DNA of 46,370 nt, from positions 1 to 46,370 of the forward strand of contig NZ_SLVY01000026.1 in NCBI RefSeq assembly GCF_004345605.1. Direction: 5' to 3'. How positions within the stretch are numbered: position 1 is the first letter of the stretch; the number at the start of each line of letters is the position of its first letter. The translations under genes and the position numbers were made by a program. This DNA is from Rhodococcus sp. SMB37 (lineage in GTDB: Bacteria > Actinomycetota > Actinomycetes > Mycobacteriales > Mycobacteriaceae). Shown here piece after piece: positions 23,863 through 32,775 of this stretch. The notes under the pieces were generated by a model that searched no databases, was not told the DNA's origin, and saw only the letters and a program-made list of their open reading frames with translations.

Positions 23863-26800
23863 ATGGCCGAGACCGATCCGGGGGCAACACAGCGCGACCA
23901 GACTCCAGACATCGCCACGGAGCTGGCGGCGGAGGGATTCGAGTGCGCCACCGAGATCGGACGGGGCGGCTTCGGGGTGGTGTACCGCTGCGAAGAGCGG
24001 ACTCTCGATCGCGTCGTCGCGGTCAAGGTGCTCACCACCTATCACGACTCGGAAGGTGTGGCCCGCTTTCTCCGTGAGCAAAAAGCAATGGGACGCCTGT
24101 CCGGGCACCCCAACATAGTCACGATTTATCGCGTCGGAACGACGGGCGCCGGCCAACCGTACCTCGTCATGCACTACCACGAGCCGGGCTCCTCCAGGCA
24201 CTGATCGAGTCGGGGCCGATTTCCTGGACCCGTGTCCTGCACCTCGGGATCAAGGTGGCCGACGCGCTCGAGGCCGCCCACCAGCAATCCATCCTGCACC
24301 GAGACATCAAACCCGCGAACATCTTGATCGACACCTTCGGAGAGCCGCAGCTGACAGATTTCGGCATCGCCCGCATCACCGGCGGATTCGAGACCACGGC
24401 CGGTGTCGTGACCGGATCACCCGCCTACACCCACCCCGACGTGCTGCTCGGGCATCCCCCCAGCCCAGCCGGCGACATTTATAGCCTCGGAGCGACCCTG
24501 TTCAGCGCGCTCACCGGACACGCGGCCTTCGAACGGCGCAGCGGTGAGCCTCTGATCGCTCAGTTCCGGCGCATCACAAATCCGACCGGTCCCTTGCTAC
24601 GTGACGTGCGGGGAGACATCCCCGAGGAACTCTGCACTGCGATCGAGCATGCCATGGACCGCGATCGCGGCAACCGTCCCCGCGCGGCAGCCGAATTTGC
24701 GGACCAGTTACGCCGCGTCCACCACAACTCCGAGAGCAGCGCACCCGAGGGGATCGCGCCAGAATTGAGCGCCGACCCGGAACACCATTCATCAGCATCC
24801 GGTTTCCGATCCCCGTCACCGCACTCGCGGACGCCGACACACTCCGGTCGGTACTCGGCACCTCCCACGCCCGCCACCAGATTCCGACCACCACCACCGA
24901 GCCGCACCCTGGTCCCCCGTGCCCGCCTGATGCAGGCTCTCCACACCGATCGACGGCGGCGCCTGGCCGTGATTCACGCACCCACCGGCTACGGAAAAAG
25001 CACCACGGCGGCACAGTGGCTCCGTCAGCTCGCCGACGAGGGCATCGCCACCGCATGGTTGACCGTCGACCGAGACGACAACAATCCGCTGTGGTTCCTC
25101 GCACATCTCATCGAAGCCGTCACCACCGCATTGCCGGCCGTGGCGACCGACTTGCGGGACACCTTCGAGGCACACGGTGACCACGCATGCCCGCACGTGC
25201 TGACAACGCTGATCAACACACTGCACGATCAGGACCAACACCTGGCCCTCGTCGTCGACGACTGGCATCGGGTCTCGGATCCCTCGAGTGTGGCGACGCT
25301 GACGTACCTACTGGACAACGGGTGCCACCACATCCAGGTCATCGTGACCAGTCGCAGCAAAACAGGACTGCCGATGAGCCGAATGCGCGTTCTCGACGAA
25401 CTGGTCGAGATCGATTCGGCAGTACTGCGATTCGACGAAGAAGAAACACGCACCTTCCTCACCGAAACATCGGGAGTGGACCTGGCGACAAGTGACATCG
25501 CCAACCTGGCGAGGTCGACCGACGGGTGGGCCGCCGCCATCCAGCTGGCGTCGCTATCTCTGCGCTCGTCCGCGGACCCCGCCGGTTTCATCGAACACCT
25601 CTCGGGCCGCCACCAAGCGATCGGAGATTTCCTCGCCGAGAACGTCCTCGACTCCATCGACACGGACACACGCGCATTTCTGCTGGCCACCGCCATTCCC
25701 GACCGCATCTGCGCCGACCTCGCCTCCACCCTGACCGACGTGCGACGCGGACAGGCGATGCTCGAGCTGATCGAAGAACGCGACCTGTTCCTGCGCCGAG
25801 TCGACGACGAAGGACACTGGTTCCGCTACCACCACATGTTCGCCGAATTCCTACGCGGCCGCCTCGACACCGACTTACCCGGACGATCGGCGCAGTTGCA
25901 TCGCTCCGCCTCCACCTGGTTCGCCGAGCACCACTTCCTCAGCGAAGCGGTCGATCACGCACTGCGTGCCGGCGATACGACCGGTGCGGTGGAACTGATC
26001 GAACGCGACGGGACGTATCTGCTCGAGCATTCGCAGATGTCGACGTTGCGTGGACTCGTCGACAAGCTGCCGATCGACAGCGCGGTATCGAATCCGCGGC
26101 TGCAGCTCGCCGCCGCCTGGTCGAACATCCTGCTCTACAACCCCGACCCGGCTCTGCAGGCACTCGACCGCGTCGATACCGCGCTCACCCACCGCAGCGA
26201 CCCGGACACCCCCGCGCTGGCCGCCGAAGCGTCGGTGGTCAGAGCAGTCGTGGAATTGCGCGCCGACCGCGCCTCTCGCATCGACGACTTGGTGCGTCCG
26301 TGTCTCGATCGACCCGATGACCTCAGGCCGTGGGTCGTATCCGTCGCGGCGAACGTCGCGACGTTCGCCGCAATCTGCCAAGCGGACTATCGCGCCGCCT
26401 ATGCCCTTCAGCAATGGGCCGCAACGTATCACCAGCGGAACAACGGGCCGTACAACTCGGTGCACGGACACTGTTGGGTGGGTATAGCCGCCTTCGAGCA
26501 ACTCGACGTGAGCTTGGCGGAATCGAGTTTCCGCACCGCGATGAAGATCGCTCAGCAAGTGGATGGACGCCGGTCGTACACAGCTCGGCTGGCCGGGGGC
26601 CTGCTCGGTGAAGTTCTGTACGAGAAGGGTCAGATCGTCGAGGCCGAGCGACTGCTCGACGACGGATACGACCTCGGGCCACACGCGGGCGCGGTCGACT
26701 TGAAGATCGCCCGGTACGTCGTCGGAGCCCGAATCAAAGCGATTCGCGGTGACCGTTCGGCGGCGGTTCAACGGCTGGACGAGGGCGCACGATTCTCCAT

Positions 26801-27338
26801 CCAGATGCAGCTGCCGAGGCTCCACAGCGCCATCGTCAACGAAGCGGCGCGCCTGGATCTCGTCCTGCCGTCCTCAGATGCACAACCTGCGGACCTCACC
26901 TATGCCGAACGCGCCGAGCAAGTGCCCGGTCTCGACGAGGCGATCGCGCAGTACCGGGAGGAGGCGGCAATCCGGGGATTGGTGCGAACCAGATCCCCGG
27001 CGAATACCGACCTCGCATGCCAGTGGGCCAGAGAGTGGGCAGAGCGCCTGGCGGACAGCGAACGCCACCGGGCCGCGCTGCGGGCCCGCCGACTGCTGGC
27101 CGGCTGCCTCGCCGCATCCGGCCGCAGCGAAGAAGCCGGAAAGGTGCTCACCGAGGTGGTAGCCCGCTGCTCGCAGGCCGGGTTGGTGCGGTTCCTCGCC
27201 GACGGGGGCGAACACGTCATGGACACCCTCCAACACATCGTCGACACCGACCATCCACCAACTCATCCGCCGCAATCGTCGGACGTGCCCCGCGACTTCT
27301 TGTTGGCGGTGCTCGCGGCTGACGCCGGCCTGCCGTAA
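23863..27338 (+). pseudogene. PknK/ThcG/AcoK-like Ser/Thr kinase-ATPase regulator with a one-base frameshift
   Basis: ATG 23863 follows GAGGTGATAG. Residues 27-60 carry the kinase Gly-loop E-I-G-R-G-G-F-G-V-V-Y and V-A-V-K. The frame stops at 24202-24204. The kinase resumes in another frame at about 24189 (L-L-Q-A-L-I-E-S-G), then H-R-D-I-K-P-A-N, D-F-G, a MalT-type ATPase (Walker A H-A-P-T-G-Y-G-K-S-T, Walker B V-V-D-D-W-H) and a long TPR-like region to 27338. Restoring one base in the CTCCTCCAG around 24188-24196 would give 1158 residues, close to M. tuberculosis PknK (about 1110). It may be a real mutation or a sequence error. The C-terminus has no LuxR HTH. Such proteins regulate catabolic operons. 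Confidence 0.8.
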
Positions 27339-27343
27339 GCCTC

Positions 27344-28603
27344 CTACCGCAGGGGTGACACCGCATCGTCGGTGTCGTGCTGAACTGACCGCCGGGCCAC
27401 GGTTCCCGCGGCAGAGAAAAGGATCAGGCCCGCCCCGATGGCGAGCCAGATGGCTGCCGTAAGCATGCCGATGCCAAATCCCCACGGGCTGACCCCCGAA
27501 GCCAGCGCCGGACCGGCGCTGGCACCGAGGAAGGTAAATGATCCGTACAGTGCCGTTGCTCCGCCCGTTTCCTCCGGACGTACCTGCGCCAGAAGTGATT
27601 CGACGATGGCCGACGCCGTCATGGCGATGGCCGCCACGAGCACCAGCACCGTGATCGACAAGGCAATCAGGGAATCTGACAGAACCGATCCGCCCGCAGA
27701 CATCGCCGCCACACCCATTGCCGCTGCGCCCCGGCGGGCCGGTCGGCACCGCCTCAGCACCCGACCCAGAGATGGAATGACGAGCAGCGTCGGCACGGTG
27801 GCCAATCGCAGCACCTGCAGGGCCTCGGGATTTCCGGCAATTGAAGGCGGCCCCACCAGCGAGATGGTGGTGAAGACGCTGACATACGCCCCGAGGAAAG
27901 TGGCTGCAGCACCAAACAGCGCGACCAACCGCCACCTGCCCAGAATCGTCACCAGGACTCCGAAAAGCCGGGTACCACAGGGGTGGTCCCTGGGCCGCGC
28001 CCTCGGAACCGACGCAGCAACTGCCACGGTTGCCACCACGAGCGCGCCTGCGCCGACCACAAAGACCGCGCGCCAGCCGGCTGCGGCGGCGATCATCTGC
28101 GCAGCGACGGGAACGACCGCCGCAGCGGCGAGAAAACCGCTGGTCAAGCAGCTCAAAGCGAGTAGGCGGTGGCGCGGATCGATGCTCTCGGCGATATACG
28201 TGAACGCGGCCGGGGCGAAGGCGGCGGCTGCGCAGCCCTGCCCCGCGCGAGCGATCAACTCCAGAAGGAGCGTGGACGGCAGCGCTGCCAGCAGTGTGGT
28301 GACCGCGGCGGCGAGCAGGCCGACAGTCATCACGGTATGCGGCCCGAACCGCGACGCCAGCGGCCCCGCGGCGAGGAAGCCGAGAGCATAGGCGACGCCG
28401 AACACGGTGGAGGTTGCCGTCACGTGCGCAGGGTCGACACCGAAGGTAGCGGCCATCTGCGGAAGTAGCGCCAGTACCGAGTACATCTGTCCCACAGCGG
28501 TGATGGCCGTAACGGTGAGAATGACGATTACTCGTCCGGACGGGGCATATCGATCCCGGACTACGTTGATCGGACCGATGTCGGTGTTCGGCTGTAGGCC
28601 CAC
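27344..28603 (-). CDS. MFS transporter (drug/metabolite efflux type)
   Basis: A 419-residue protein with about 12 membrane segments; GTG 28603 follows AAGGAGG. The loop 2-3 signature reads G-P-L-A-S-R-F-G-P, a weakened MFS motif, and the Ala/Gly/Val-rich helices resemble the DHA1 efflux group. It ends five bases from the kinase gene on the opposite strand. It lies 102 bp after the GntR gene and is probably the last gene of the MHS-GntR-MFS unit. Substrate unknown. Confidence 0.82.
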   Translation of the reverse strand: MGLQPNTDIGPINVVRDRYAPSGRVIVILTVTAITAVGQMYSVLALLPQMAATFGVDPAHVTATSTVFGVAYALGFLAAGPLASRFGPHTVMTVGLLAAAVTTLLAALPSTLLLELIARAGQGCAAAAFAPAAFTYIAESIDPRHRLLALSCLTSGFLAAAAVVPVAAQMIAAAAGWRAVFVVGAGALVVATVAVAASVPRARPRDHPCGTRLFGVLVTILGRWRLVALFGAAATFLGAYVSVFTTISLVGPPSIAGNPEALQVLRLATVPTLLVIPSLGRVLRRCRPARRGAAAMGVAAMSAGGSVLSDSLIALSITVLVLVAAIAMTASAIVESLLAQVRPEETGGATALYGSFTFLGASAGPALASGVSPWGFGIGMLTAAIWLAIGAGLILFSAAGTVARRSVQHDTDDAVSPLR

Positions 28604-28705
28604 ACCGCCTCCTTCGTGCGTTCCTGATGGGTGAACCGTGTGATGGTCGCGCCTTTCGCTTCGTGGTGGCCCAGTAGCACACCGGGCACGGATCGTGGGC
28701 CCCCA

Positions 28706-29446
28706 TCAGCGGCTCCGGCGCAGGTCCATCCGGTAGCTGTAGCGGCGGGGATTGAGTCGCGAGGTGGTGAACTCGACCGGCCGCCCCCCGGCGTCGTGGT
28801 AGAGCCGCTCGATGAGTAAGACGGCGTCTCCTGCCGAGCATCCGATCAGTTCGCTCTCCGCCTCTTCGGCTTGGGTGGCGTGGATATTCTGAGTTGCGGA
28901 GACGATGCTCTCGGGTAGTAGTCGCTCTGCCGATTGAATGATCGTGCTGTCGGTCTCCCACAGTCCACGCTCGATCACGTTGTCCGCCAATGAGGAAACC
29001 ATGTAGTGCCGGGTCAAGGCGAAAGGCGAATGGTTGTAGCAGCGTTGGACGAGTGCGCAGCGGATGTCTGAGATATCCGCACCGAGGTGGCGGGCGATCG
29101 CGGGCTCGCTCACTCCCGGTCGGAAAGGCTCGAGTAACCGGGTGGTGGTGCCGGGCCAGCTCATGATTTCGTCGAGCGATCCGATTGCACGCTGGTAGCG
29201 ACCGGAGTTCGTTTCGTGCCCAATCAAGTACGTGCCGCTGCCCTGGACGCGGTGCACCATGCCCTCCTCGACCAGGTGACCGATCGCTTGGCGGATCGTG
29301 TGTCTGCTGACGCCGAAACTCTGCCGAAGTTGGTCTTCGGTGGGCAGCTTGTCTCCCACGGCGTACTCACCGCGTTCGGCTCGCCGCCGAAGTTGTTCGG
29401 CGACGAGCCGGTACGCGGGACGCCTGAGATACGAATGCGTCTCCAC
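28706..29446 (-). CDS. GntR-family regulator (HutC/UTRA type), paralogue 1
   Basis: A 246-residue regulator, probably from GTG 29446 (weak ribosome site, 15 bp after the transporter stop). The winged HTH spans about residues 12-75 (K-L-P-T-E-D-Q-L-R-Q-S-F-G-V-S-R-H-T-I-R-Q-A in sequence order). The UTRA effector domain ends in P-V-E-F-T-T-S-R-L-N-P-R-R-Y-S-Y-R. It is clearly paralogous to the protein at 36983-37738: both share V-Q-G-S-G-T-Y, I-G-S-L-D-E-I and N-P-R-R-Y-S-Y-R-M. Likely controls the flanking transporters and the divergent PrpD operon. Confidence 0.87.
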   Translation of the reverse strand: METHSYLRRPAYRLVAEQLRRRAERGEYAVGDKLPTEDQLRQSFGVSRHTIRQAIGHLVEEGMVHRVQGSGTYLIGHETNSGRYQRAIGSLDEIMSWPGTTTRLLEPFRPGVSEPAIARHLGADISDIRCALVQRCYNHSPFALTRHYMVSSLADNVIERGLWETDSTIIQSAERLLPESIVSATQNIHATQAEEAESELIGCSAGDAVLLIERLYHDAGGRPVEFTTSRLNPRRYSYRMDLRRSR

Positions 29447-29461
29447 AATCTGGCCTGTCTG

Positions 29462-30847
29462 TCATTTCCTCGCGGAGGGTGCTTCCTCGCTGAACAGCGA
29501 CACCCCGCGGGTCTCGGGCAGATACCGCAGCAGAAGCACGAACGACAGCGCTGCAATCGCGACCAGGTAGAGAGCGGGGGCGACGATGAGCGCTGCGGCA
29601 GCTGCGATGGCGGTGGCGATGAACGGGCCGGGCCCGCCGATGAGGGCCTGTGCGACGTTGAAGCCGATCGAGCTACCCGTCACCCGCAGTCGGGCCGGGA
29701 AGAGCTCGACCATGAGAACGCCGAGCATGACATTGGCCAGGGCCTCGAAGGCCGCGAAAATTACCAGGCCGATCAGGGCGAGGTACCAGGTGCCGGTCGA
29801 GAGCAGAACGAAGCAGGGGACCGCTGTCAGAGTAATGCCACCGGCGCCGAGCAGCATTGTGCGTCGGCGGCCGATGCGGTCGCCGATCATCCCTGCCACG
29901 GGGCACATGAGCGAGTAGATGAGTAACCCGAGCACCGCGAGTTCGAGGGCGGCGGTCTTGGTCATGTGGACCTCGACAGTGAGGAAGGTGACCACGAAGG
30001 TTGCGAGGTAGTAGAAGCCGAGGCCGGTCACCGCGGTGCAGACGAACACCAGGAGGATTCCGGATCGGCTGTGCTTGCCGGCGTTGCGCAGGGGGGCGTG
30101 CTCGACCTCGTGAGCGCGCTGGAGCTCCTGGAATACGGGAGTGTCCTCGAGGCGGAGCCGGACGTAGAGGCCGAGGACGGCCAGCGGGCCGGCGACGAGG
30201 AAGGGGACGCGCCAACCCCAGGTCGTCATCTGGTCGTCGGACAGCAGGGTGGTCAGCAGCAAGGTCACTGCACCCCCGGCCATGACCCCGATGCCGGCGC
30301 CGGCGGAGACCACACTGCTCCACAGCCCGCGTCGGCGGGCCGGTGCATATTCGACGAGGAAGGCAGCTGCGCCGGCGTACTCGCCACCCGCGGAGAATCC
30401 TTGGGCGCACCGAAGGAGCACCAGAAGGGCGGGAGCAGCGAGGCCGATGGTGGCGTAGGTCGGCAGGATGCCGATGCCGATGGTGCAGATACCCATGACG
30501 ACGATTGCGAGTGAGAGCGCCGCGCGGCGACCGGCGCGATCGCCGAAAGCTCCGATCAGCAGCCCCCCGAGCGGACGAAAGAGGAACGCGACGCCGAAAA
30601 CGGCGAGGGAGGCCAACAGCGACGTAGTGGCGTTGCCGGACGGAAAGAAGAGCGTCCCGATGGTCGCGGCCAGAAACCCGTACACCGCGAAGTCGAACCA
30701 CTCGAGGAAGTGGCCGATGCCCGCGGCGATGGCGACGCGTCGGGAGACCTTGGGTGCCAGGGTCCCCGATGAGGTCAGCGCATCAGTCGTCGGTGCATCT
30801 CCCGGAATCGTGGGGGGTAACGGCGATACGGGGGGTGGGTTCGTCAT
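29462..30847 (-). CDS. MFS transporter, metabolite:H+ symporter (MHS) type
   Basis: A 461-residue protein from ATG 30847, which follows GAGGAGA; the upstream in-frame extension lacks a ribosome site. After a Pro/Thr-rich cytoplasmic N-terminus of about 35 residues comes G-I-G-H-F-L-E-W-F-D-F-A-V-Y-G, the MHS hallmark. G-D-R-A-G-R-R-A and C-A-Q-G-F-S-A-G-G-E-Y follow, with about 12 membrane segments. ProP/KgtP-like members import betaines, citrate, shikimate or other carboxylates. It is divergent from the PrpD operon, and so the likely importer of that pathway's substrate. Confidence 0.88.
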   Translation of the reverse strand: MTNPPPVSPLPPTIPGDAPTTDALTSSGTLAPKVSRRVAIAAGIGHFLEWFDFAVYGFLAATIGTLFFPSGNATTSLLASLAVFGVAFLFRPLGGLLIGAFGDRAGRRAALSLAIVVMGICTIGIGILPTYATIGLAAPALLVLLRCAQGFSAGGEYAGAAAFLVEYAPARRRGLWSSVVSAGAGIGVMAGGAVTLLLTTLLSDDQMTTWGWRVPFLVAGPLAVLGLYVRLRLEDTPVFQELQRAHEVEHAPLRNAGKHSRSGILLVFVCTAVTGLGFYYLATFVVTFLTVEVHMTKTAALELAVLGLLIYSLMCPVAGMIGDRIGRRRTMLLGAGGITLTAVPCFVLLSTGTWYLALIGLVIFAAFEALANVMLGVLMVELFPARLRVTGSSIGFNVAQALIGGPGPFIATAIAAAAALIVAPALYLVAIAALSFVLLLRYLPETRGVSLFSEEAPSARK

Positions 30848-30976
30848 CGAGGTCTCCTCGGGAAGCGTCGTGGATTTCTTTCGCCACGACGTGAAGTTGG
30901 TCCTGCGGGAATCTGATCGGTGTTTCGGCGCGCCCATGATCCTCCGCCTGGCAGCTCGCAGTGAAGTGGGCCACAG

Positions 30977-30994
30977 TTGTACGGATGACTTGAA
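30977..30994 (+). promoter_or_regulatory. Operator candidate A in the divergent transporter/PrpD promoter
   Basis: TTGTACGGATGACTTGAA matches, in opposite orientation, the sequence at 31182-31199 in 16 of 18 positions. It contains the palindrome ACTTGAAGT when one more base is included (to 30995) and lies 130 bp upstream of the transporter start. A GntR/UTRA dimer is the likely reader. Confidence 0.5.
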
Positions 30995-31152
30995 GTTAGT
31001 CAGGGTTGGTGCGTGCGTCAACCCCTCGTAGGTTGCGGGCCGGTTCCAGCATGAAAACTAGACGAATGAAATGCTTTTGCCTGGTTATTTACTGTAAGTG
31101 GAGGCTAGGTCATAAGCGGAACGGGGAGGGTTGGGTTCGATTCGCATCGCGA

Positions 31153-31181
31153 TTGACAGATGCGAGGGTTCACAATAGTGT
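31153..31181 (+). promoter_or_regulatory. Sigma-70-type promoter for the PrpD operon
   Basis: TTGACA (31153-31158), a 17-bp spacer and TAGTGT (31176-31181) fit the consensus spacing. It ends one base before operator candidate B, which would cover the transcription start. The leader to ATG 31294 would be about 105 bases. Confidence 0.55.
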
Positions 31182-31199
31182 TTCAAGTCATACGGACAA
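31182..31199 (-). promoter_or_regulatory. Operator candidate B in the divergent transporter/PrpD promoter
   Basis: On the minus strand this reads TTGTCCGTATGACTTGAA, the near-copy of site A, 187 bp away and inverted. It directly follows the -10 box of the PrpD promoter, a typical place for repression. The rest of the 446-bp region (30848-31293) shows nothing else that I can support. Confidence 0.5.
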
Positions 31200-31293
31200 A
31201 TTTTTGCGACGGCGGTGATTGGATCCGCGTCCGCGGGCCCCTCCCGCAGCAACCGCAACTGACGTGTCCACGAATCATGGAAAGGATGTGCGC

Positions 31294-32664
31294 ATGGCTG
31301 GCAGCACGATCGCCGAACGACTCGGCGTCTTCGCCGCGGGTCTGGAGGTCGATGCGCTTCCACTACCGGTCATCGAGCGGGCCACAGGGTGCCTCCTCCA
31401 CGCCTTGGCGGTGGGAATGGCCGGCTCGGCCGCCGGCTTCGGGCGACAGGCCGAGCAGGTCAGCCCTGGTGTGAGCTCGCCGCCGAACAACGAGGGGTAC
31501 GCCCGCTCGCTGGTGACCGGGCAGTGGCATCCGGCCTCGACGGCGGCCTTCATCAACGGAGTGCATCTGCATGCCCGGGCGCAGGAAGACACACACGGCA
31601 CGTTCCATCCAGGTGTAAGCGTCATACCCGCCGCCCTGGCGGCCGCAGAGTCCAGCGCTGTCGACGGCCGCACTCTGTTGGCGGCGGTTGTCGCGGGTTA
31701 CGAGGTGGGCATTGCCCTGTCGGAGCCGCTCACGGACCTGACCACCCCGCCCTTTCGCGCGACGGCGGTGTTCGGGCCGGTGGCTGCCGTAGCTGCCGTC
31801 GGACGGATCCGCGGGCTGAGCGGCGAACGTATGACCTCCGCACTGGCGATCGCCGCATCGATCTCGGGTGGCACGTCCGAATCGTTCGGTGCGGGAACCG
31901 ACGAGTGGCACTTCCAGTCGGGGATCGCGGCGACGAGCGGGCTGATGGCGGCGCAACTCGCCGAAACCGGGGTCACGGGGTCCCGGACGGCGTTCGAGGC
32001 CGAAGCGGGATTCCTCGACTGCTTCTCGCGATCGCGGGAGGCTACGGAATCACTCGCCCGCGAGCTCGGGCGGTCCTGGAACACACTCGCAGTAACATTC
32101 AAGCCGTACCCGGTGTGTGCGTTCAATCAGGCACCGGCCATGCTCGCAGTGCGGCTGCGCGAGTCCGGTCTCCGCGCCGACGAGGTCGCGTCGATCCGGC
32201 TGCGGATGAACGAACGCGAAGCCACCTATCCGGGCATGCCCTCGCGGGGGCCCTTCACCCGTACCTCACAGACACTGATGAGCGCCAAATTCGCCTTCGC
32301 GACCGGTCTCATCCACGGCGACATCAGCTACGACCTGCTGCAACACTTCACCGATCCCCAGGTACTCGACCTCATCGGCAAGATCGACCTCGTCGCCGAG
32401 CCGGGACGCCCAGCGAAAACCGCACACGCAACCACGGTGCTGGTCGACGGGACTACGGTCCACGACGCCATCGAGGACTCCGACGCGATGCTGTCGTGGG
32501 ACATGGACGGCGTCGTGCGCAATGCCGAACGCCTCGCATCCGAGACCCCGCTGTCCACAGAGGAATTGGAGACCCTGATTGACAGCGTGGCCACACTGCC
32601 GCAGGCGTCTTCCGTCGACCCGTTGATCCGGGCGACATTGGCGGGAATCTCCGTCGGAACGTGA
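31294..32664 (+). CDS. MmgE/PrpD-family protein
   Basis: A 456-residue protein from ATG 31294 (GGAAAGGA upstream). Family landmarks are the long N-terminal helical domain with A-A-F-I-N-G-V-H-L-H-A, then H-G-T-F-H-P-G, and later F-K-P-Y-P-V-C-A-F-N-Q, F-A-F-A-T-G-L-I-H-G-D and a C-terminal alpha/beta domain. The family includes 2-methylcitrate dehydratase, cis-aconitate decarboxylase and iminodisuccinate epimerase, so the reaction (dehydration, decarboxylation or epimerisation of a tricarboxylate-like compound) is open. It is first gene of an operon with ALDH, ADH and a CoA transferase. No PrpC or PrpB is nearby, which argues against the methylcitrate cycle. Confidence 0.85.
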   Translation: MAGSTIAERLGVFAAGLEVDALPLPVIERATGCLLHALAVGMAGSAAGFGRQAEQVSPGVSSPPNNEGYARSLVTGQWHPASTAAFINGVHLHARAQEDTHGTFHPGVSVIPAALAAAESSAVDGRTLLAAVVAGYEVGIALSEPLTDLTTPPFRATAVFGPVAAVAAVGRIRGLSGERMTSALAIAASISGGTSESFGAGTDEWHFQSGIAATSGLMAAQLAETGVTGSRTAFEAEAGFLDCFSRSREATESLARELGRSWNTLAVTFKPYPVCAFNQAPAMLAVRLRESGLRADEVASIRLRMNEREATYPGMPSRGPFTRTSQTLMSAKFAFATGLIHGDISYDLLQHFTDPQVLDLIGKIDLVAEPGRPAKTAHATTVLVDGTTVHDAIEDSDAMLSWDMDGVVRNAERLASETPLSTEELETLIDSVATLPQASSVDPLIRATLAGISVGT

Positions 32665-32775
32665 GGGCGCCATTCCCTCACCCGCTTAACGTGCGCGGTA
32701 CATCGAAGCCCGCCACCGCCCTCCCATGTGACAGTGCCGGGCACTCGGTCCGGCCGTGAAACGAGAAAGAGCACA

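Noticed and set aside
27329..27352. A weak inverted repeat between the convergent kinase and MFS genes as terminator.
   Set aside because: Only an 8-bp stem with a mismatch; it overlaps both stop regions and is not distinct from background in this composition.
32661..32681. A 7-bp hairpin at the PrpD stop that could attenuate the operon.
   Set aside because: The stem is short and lies partly in the coding end; it is not enough to claim regulation.
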